From Phallus indusiatus (Eukaryota > Basidiomycota > Agaricomycetes > Phallales > Phallaceae): 64,000 bases of DNA. The notes beneath the pieces were generated by a model. That model did not search any database. It worked only from the letters and a program-made list of their open reading frames with translations, and was not told the DNA's origin. Positions 58,111-64,000 of the stretch are shown in pieces (positions within the stretch are counted from its first letter, which is position 1; each line of letters begins with the position of its first letter). The DNA is taken from contig JAQFWX010000060.1 in NCBI GenBank assembly GCA_027605045.1, forward strand, positions 1 to 64,000, given 5' to 3'. The translations under genes were made by a program, and so were the position numbers.

Positions 58111-59064
58111 TAGTGATGCCGAAGTTCGGTTCGGTCCGGTTCACCCACTCTTTTTGGCGAACCTGAACCCAAACCCATGGTCTGGTTCGGTTCGGTTCGG
58201 ATTACGTAATCCGAACCGCGGTTCAGGTCCGGTTCACGGTTCGAACTGGTTCAGAACCACATTCAAAATTTTTCTAAGTTCTTACATTTGGTTCGGTTCG
58301 GTTCGGGTTTTGAACCCGAACTGAAGATGTAAATTTCATTTTGACAGGCTGTAGATAGCTCTGTTACGTTTATTGTACTACTAAAACAATTATTCTACAT
58401 CGATATGTATTAAAGAATCGTCCCACAGCCGCTTCTCTCTATTAGCAGCATCCTTCTGAGCTGAAATGAATCCATTGGCGTATGCTGATTTTAGGACCTG
58501 AATAGCTTCAAATGTTGATGGCGTCAACCGATTCCGTCTATTAGTCCCTGCCAAACTTGCTGAAGAGAAAAGCCGTTCCGAGGCTGTTGAGCTACCTTGG
58601 ATTGCTAAGTAGTCGCAGGCAATCTGGGCCAAAGTAGGATAATGCTTTGCATGGTTCTGGTAAAGTCATTAGGATTAGTATGCAGCAGAGCAGACAATCA
58701 CTTACCCCCCACCATTCAACGACATTTGGACATTCAGTTTCCAACGGCGACTCCAGGTAGTTTTGCAGCTCCTGTCTTGGATTCCTCGACCCGCGTTCCT
58801 CTTGCACACGTCTCTGGACCGTCGTTTTCATCCAAGAATTGGCTTCTCTCCAGGAATTGACCCCATGCTTGACACCCGATGTTTTTGAAGCAATCGGCTG
58901 GTCAGTGTCGGAAGCCGACTGTGCATTTGGGGGAGGCTGATAATATCTATCAAACTACCGTCACATGTAGATATTAGTATTATGTTTCAATAACGATCGT
59001 TTTAACTTTTGACTTACCAACGCTTCCATTTTCTGCAAACCCTTTTCATGCCATTCGGTATCCC

Positions 59065-59737
59065 TGTCATGCCCGGCGTGCCCCGTGATCTTTCCCGAGG
59101 TTTACGTAAGCCATACTCCATGATCCGTCAGTTACACCAAGTACGCAACCCGTACTCTGTTCGTACAATCCGTACTCTGTGCACAGCCCCCCGATCCGGT
59201 CATTTCTAAATGGAGTCTGTCCGTCCGATCTCCTGACCAACCAGGGGTTTGGCTAATCCGGACTCTGCCCGTTTCGTCCGTCCTGGAGACCACCATTCCT
59301 TTATCATCCATTTCTCCTTTTAGTATAGCTACCTTGAACTCCTGTATTTAAGTCCCAGTTTTGTAGTTGGGATTCCTCAGTCAGAATATAATCTATTCTT
59401 CTCTCTTATCTACTCCGTCTCTGTTCTTCTCCGTACTCTGCGTGCTCGTCTCGTACTTAGTTGCGGACTTGCACGTAGTTCAAGTCCCAGTCGTCGTCAG
59501 ACCTCTTGGGCAATCTAAGTTCGTCGTCGTACCTAACGTCGGACTTGTGCGTACTAGTTACGTACTTCTCTCGTTCTCTGAAATCGAGGGATAACTGAAG
59601 TTGGGCGAGTGGGCGCAGCATACAAGCTGAAGCCAAGTCCCTCACACCCGTACTCTCTGTACTCTCTTTATCCGCACGCACGTGTTACGTACTAGACCGG
59701 ACTTATCCGGGATAGACGCGGAACATGGCGCATGACA
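59065..59737 (+). mobile_element. Solo LTR, family D (673 bp)
   Basis: TGTCATGCCCGGCG...GCGCATGACA, TSD ATCCC perfect (59060-59064; 59738-59742). Confidence 0.9.
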
Positions 59738-60621
59738 ATCCCACCGCTGGCGCGTATACTCTGCTTTCATGCACGGATCCAAAACTAAATTACATTAATA
59801 TATGTTTGCGTTTGATATTTGAAAAAAAACGCACCTAAGCAGACAAAATAAGCATTACTATCATCAATCTTCCGGTACCATTTGCTCAAATTGTTGAGCC
59901 CAGCTTCCAGTCCATGGCGCACTGGTGCATACCGGGGAAGTTCCAACATATCTTCCCAGGCTGTTTGTAGGAACTCCAAGATCGGGATGGCGTAACTTGC
60001 GGTAGGGTGATCTTGGGCTGAAAAGGACATTTGAGCATTGGCAAGCTTCTCCAACACTTCGTGCATGATGGCTATGAGGTCCCATTCAGCGCGCGTTAAC
60101 TTATAATCTTCATATTTCTTCTTAATTAGCACTGGAACACGGTCACTGTCATCAGCGAGTCGGACAAAGGCGTCAATAGCCTGTTAAATACTGAGTGAAG
60201 TTAATGAGACAGAGGACGGATAACTTACGGGTCTAAGCTTTAGCATCACACCAAAACAATGGTGCAATGATCCCCATCGCGTGCGAACCCAGGTGGCTAG
60301 TTCCAGATCTGGTGTTCCCTCACATTGACAGAGGGTGTGCAGGAACCCACGCGCATCGCTGGATTTCCAGACTTGGTTGATGAAAGCCAGGAGCTTTCCA
60401 ATGACATCGCCTGGTTCGAATTCCTCGCTATTGTCGTCGTCGTCATCACTCCGAGCAGAACCCTGTGCAGACTCGCGTTCTGCTGCCAATTGCTTCTTTG
60501 TAACTGAGGCTGGCGTTGGATTGATGGTCTCAATGAAGTGACGGGTGGCAAGATGGGTTGCATGTTCCATACACCTGTTTGTGTATGATAAGTATGATAA
60601 ATAGACATAAATCAAGGACGT

Positions 60622-61021
60622 TGTTAGGGCTACTCAGCTCACACTAGAGGGAGGGGATCCTAAGGTAAATATATTGGGGGAGAACTAACTACTCACCTAG
60701 AGGGAGGGGATCCTAAGAGAACAAGCTTAGGGACCCTCACTCTAGGGACAGCGACTATATACATGAAAAACGATAGCGTGGCGTGCGGCCCTGACACAGC
60801 TAAGTGCCAGATGCCCAAACCGAACATAAGCGACGTGACGCCGTAGGCGTCATGCTGGGTACGAGCACGCGACGCGCGCAAGTAGAGAAAGTGGAATAGA
60901 GACAGAGGGAGCAAACGGAGGGTGGAGATAATATATGGGAAATATAAATAAAGTAGAGGGAAATATATACCGATGATAATAAATGAGGAAAAATGAGGGG
61001 ACGCGGTAGCGTACCCTGACA
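60622..61021 (-). mobile_element. Solo LTR, family C (400 bp)
   Basis: TGTTAGGGCTACTC...CCCTGACA, TSD GACGT perfect (60617-60621; 61022-61026). It lies in a transposase intron. Confidence 0.9.
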
Positions 61022-61790
61022 GACGTACCGTATCTGACGCTGTCCCCATTGCCAATCCGCCCGCCCAGCAACTGTGAGATGGGTTTCCAGATGCAACGCT
61101 GCCCGGTCATTGACGGTGGCGTTGTCGGCGGTCAGCCACCCAATCTTTTATCATACGTTAATAAGGATCACAGAAAAAGATAGGGTATGAAGCTTACTTT
61201 TGAAGCAATCCCATACTGCTCAATTATCACCAACAGCACGTCTGCCTGGTTGGAGCCGCTATGGCCTCCTTCAAGGAGCGACAAGGCAAGGACTTCGTTA
61301 TAGATTTTCCATTCCGTTGGGTGAGACGCCATCCAAGACACATAGTGGGCCGTAAAAGACAGGTAATTATCTCCTGCTTTTGACGTCCAGGTGTCGAATG
61401 TCACTGAAATTTGACCTGGCGTGGCCTACATGATTGGGTGTGAGTGTCATCCATGGGAACAGCAATAGTCTTGCCATCAATCGTTTTTTCGTTTCTTCTG
61501 TGGTACGTTGAGCTTTTCCTACTATTGCTTCGCGTACTAATGTCCTTCGTGGGATATCCTTATCAAGAGTTTGAGGGTGTTGGAACTGGAGTAGACGACG
61601 GAACGCTGGACGTTCCACAATCATAAATGCCTAGGAAACTAGATCGGATTCTGGTTGAAAGAGTGAGAGTAAAGTACGTACATTATCATCCTCAATTACA
61701 ATTTCAATAATATGGTCTAACAGAGCTTCTTTCGACCATTTTATAGGTGACTGGGCAGCGGCTCTTAGTTTTTCAGGATCTAGCGTCATT

Positions 61791-62048
61791 TAAGGTTCTC
61801 AACGGGTTTTACCCGTGGGTATGGGTACCCGCGCCCGCAGGTACCCGAACCTGTGGGTTTGATTTTTTCCAAAACCCGCGGGTATAGGTACGGGTTTTTC
61901 ACGGGTTTACCCGCGGGTATCGGGTCAAACCCGTTTCTCAAAAATCGAAAATTGCAAAACCCGGGGCAGGTATGGTTTAGCTTTTTGCACGAAAATACCC
62001 ATACCCGCGGGTATTACCCGTCATACCCGAAACCCGTTGAGACCCTTA
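61791..62048. mobile_element. hAT-type MITE, copy 2 (258 bp)
   Basis: Ends TAAGGTTCTCAACGGG and CCCGTTGAGACCCTTA with the perfect 8-bp TSD GCGTCATT (61783-61790; 62049-62056). The core holds repeated ACCCGCGGGT palindromes. Confidence 0.9.
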
Positions 62049-63366
62049 GCGTCATTTGACTGTCCAAATGTCAGTTAAACTATCAGAAACAGTCGAAAAA
62101 GTTCACGTACAGGTATGTGTCCTTTTCCTTCTTGGGAATAGTATGCGGATGAACCGTGATCCCGTTCTGCTGGCATTTCTTCTCGTAGATTTTGAAGTGT
62201 TTTTTCGCCCTGTGAACCGGCGTCAGGTAACAATATCAGATATATGGTCCTAGTAAGTACTTACCTCGATATATGAGTGCGCATGGTTGAATTATTCCCT
62301 TTAAAAAAGATTGCCTCGTCTGACGCTCCTTGGGCTCTGGTTAAGGATTGGTGGCAGCGTAATGTAACGTGAGAGTTTAAGAAGCACGATGGACGTACTT
62401 GCATATATTACAAATATGGCCGTCCACAGTTTCCAAACTCCCATCACTATTTGTAACCGTACGGCTTGCGGGTGTAAATACACCTCGTATGTCATCTGTG
62501 CACGAGTCTGTATGACGGCCGCTATTCTAAGTAAGTGTTAGCAACTTCTTGCATGATAACAATGAAACTTACTCGGGCCTTTTCATGCTTCGCACGTGCC
62601 GTGATTAGATACTCATCCTTATCTAGCATTGCAGTCGTTTCTTCATCGTCCTCAGGATCACCATAACCATCTTCATCATCATCATCACCAACGCCATCGC
62701 CATCGCCATCATCATCATCATCATCATCATCATCCTCTTCTTCAGCATCAGAAACCATCAACTCTCGCACGGTACACTTTTTTTTGCTTGTTTTGGAGAC
62801 ATCTGATCTTTTTCTCTTCCCAGGTTGGGTGGATTTGATTTCAGCAGCTGCCTTAGTCCGAGGCCAAAGAGTTCGACCAGAACTACGGACGAGCGTGAGG
62901 TCGGGAGACTCGGGACGACTGCTTGGTGAATGTAAGGTTACATCTTCTGCTGATGGTGAGTACACGAATTGAATTTGGGACGCGTCTTTTAAATTGCCCT
63001 GTGCATCTAATGCACAACCATTAGGATTTTCGTCGTCCATTCGGGGCTGGTTAGTAATGGAAAAAAACTGTCGTGTAGGGCTTATGTAACTTAAGCTTGG
63101 GGCGAGCAAGCCGGCCATGTTTTCATTATGAAATTGAATAAAATAACTAGTGAATTTTTTTACTGTTATGAGTGTGAAGCCAGCAGCGAAATATCTATAT
63201 GGTTCAACGGTTCGAACCGGTTCATGACAAGTCACCCACTGCCGAACCAGAACCCGAACCAGTGGTTCGGGGTCGGTTCAGTTCGGCTTATGTAAGCCGA
63301 AACGTGGTTCGGTTCATGATCGGTTCGGGTTCAAAACGGTTCCCGAACCGAACTTCGGCATCACTA

Positions 63367-64000
63367 GTTACGCTCCTACCCTCTTACACTGTTACACTCC
63401 TACACTCCTACACTCTTACACTGTTACGCTCCTATGCTCCTATGCTGTTACGCTGTTACGCTCCTAGACTCTTACTCTGTTACACTCCTACACTGTTACG
63501 CTCCTACACTCTTACACTCCTACACTGTTACACTCCTACACTCTTACACTGTTATGCTCCTATGCTCCTATGCTGTTACGCTGTTACACTCCTAGACTCT
63601 TACGCTGTTACACTCCTACGCTGTTACACTCGTACGTTGTTACACTTCTACGCTGTTACACTCCTATGCTCCTACACTCTTACACTGTTACGCTGTTATG
63701 CTTCTACGCTCTTACACTGTTATGCTCCTATGCTCCTATGCTGTTACGCTGTTACACTCCTAGACTCTTACGCTGTTACACTCCTACGCTGTTACACTCG
63801 TACGTTGTTACACTTCTACGCTGTTACACTCCTATGCTCCTACACTCTTACACTGTTACGCTGTTATGCTCCTACGCTCTTACACTGTTACACTCCTATG
63901 CTGTTATGCTCCTACGCTCCTTCACTGTTACATTGTTACGCTCCTAAGCTCCTACGCTCTTACACTGTTACACTCCTACGCTCCTACACTCTTACACTGT
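63367..64000 (+). repeat. 8-bp satellite array, right, opposite orientation
   Basis: Units such as GTTACACT, CCTACACT and CTTACACT are the reverse complement of the left array. The plus strand is open in all frames. It runs off the window. A 168-bp higher-order repeat (21 units) occurs at about 63551-63886. Confidence 0.95.

Larger units (their letters stand above)
58390..63118 (-). pseudogene. hAT transposase, disrupted
   Basis: Starting from MAGLLAPSLSY (63118) or MDDENPNGC (63040), the N-terminal region is Ser-rich with a basic patch and a long Asp/Glu run (62660-62740). Next is a BED-type finger (HICNICK, then NGITVHPHTI), then ERPAFRRLLQFQHPQT. The RNase H-like core has SVTFDTWTSKAGDNYLSFTAHYV and GWLTADNATVND, then ATWVRTRWGSLHHC and WDLIAIMHEVLEKLANAQMSFSAQDHPT. 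The hATC dimerisation domain is ACDYLAIQGSSTASERLFSSA with stop at 58390. An LTR (59065-59737) splits the coding exon YTRQRWD|TEWHEKG, so the gene cannot make a full protein. The other LTR lies in an intron. Confidence 0.85.
58111..63366 (-). mobile_element. hAT DNA transposon, 5.3 kb including nested insertions
   Basis: Both ends carry the inverted repeat TAGTGATGCCGAAGTTCGG, followed inside by many GGTTCGG/CCGAACC subterminal repeats. It encodes a BED-zinc-finger/hATC transposase on the minus strand. Three foreign elements lie inside (59065, 60622, 61791). Confidence 0.88.

Noticed and set aside
62640..62740. (ATC)n run as an independent microsatellite feature
   Set aside because: It is in frame within the hAT transposase and encodes its Asp/Glu-rich tract.

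Overview
The window is a piece of a filamentous basidiomycete genome, most likely an agaricomycete. Genes are cut by many short introns (about 45-80 nt, a few with GC donors), and the neighbours are typical of mushrooms: two highly reducing polyketide synthases (HR-PKS), an OLE1-type desaturase, a WOPR regulator and a dense load of copia, CACTA and hAT elements. The species cannot be named from the sequence.

Layout. 1-309: 5' end of one HR-PKS (PKS1, minus strand, running off the left edge). 3.8-12.0 kb: four core genes, namely delta-9 fatty acid desaturase (+), B-type cyclin (-), DJ-1/PfpI protein (-) and prolyl-tRNA synthetase (+). 12.3-20.4 kb: a complete HR-PKS (PKS2, -) with order KS-AT-DH-CMeT-(degenerate ER)-KR-ACP. 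20.4-24.0 kb: a long spacer. 24.0-28.0 kb: a zinc alcohol/polyol dehydrogenase (+) and a histidine acid phosphatase (+). 28.8-31.0 kb: a DUF155 (Rmd1/Rmd8/Sif2-like) membrane protein (-). 32.8-37.1 kb: a WOPR (Gti1/Pac2) transcription factor (-) and a DNAJC11-like J-protein (-). 38.8-43.9 kb: MutY adenine glycosylase (-) and an ACSF2-like acyl-CoA synthetase (-). 44.1-48.9 kb: TTI1 (+) and exosome subunit RRP46 (+).

48.9-64.0 kb is a transposon graveyard with no host gene. A decayed copia pol remnant is broken by a solo LTR of each of two related families, a CACTA-type non-autonomous element and a hAT-type MITE. A 5.3-kb hAT element with a recognisable BED/hATC transposase is itself interrupted by two solo LTRs and a MITE. 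Seven solo LTRs keep perfect 5-bp target-site duplications (TSDs), so the insertion order can be read directly. Two arrays of an 8-bp satellite in opposite orientation lie on either side of the hAT element. The unit has no stop codon in any frame of one strand, which creates long artificial ORFs.

How the genes relate. Most host genes are unrelated housekeeping functions. The two PKS paralogues, with the desaturase, dehydrogenase, acyl-CoA synthetase and WOPR factor in the same 44 kb, allow a loose polyketide/lipid cluster hypothesis, but nothing in the sequence proves co-regulation. In four genes of the first 9 kb (PKS1, OLE1, cyclin B, DJ-1) the conserved frame is restored only by adding one or two bases to an A/T run. 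This points to homopolymer contraction in the assembly rather than four independent pseudogenes.
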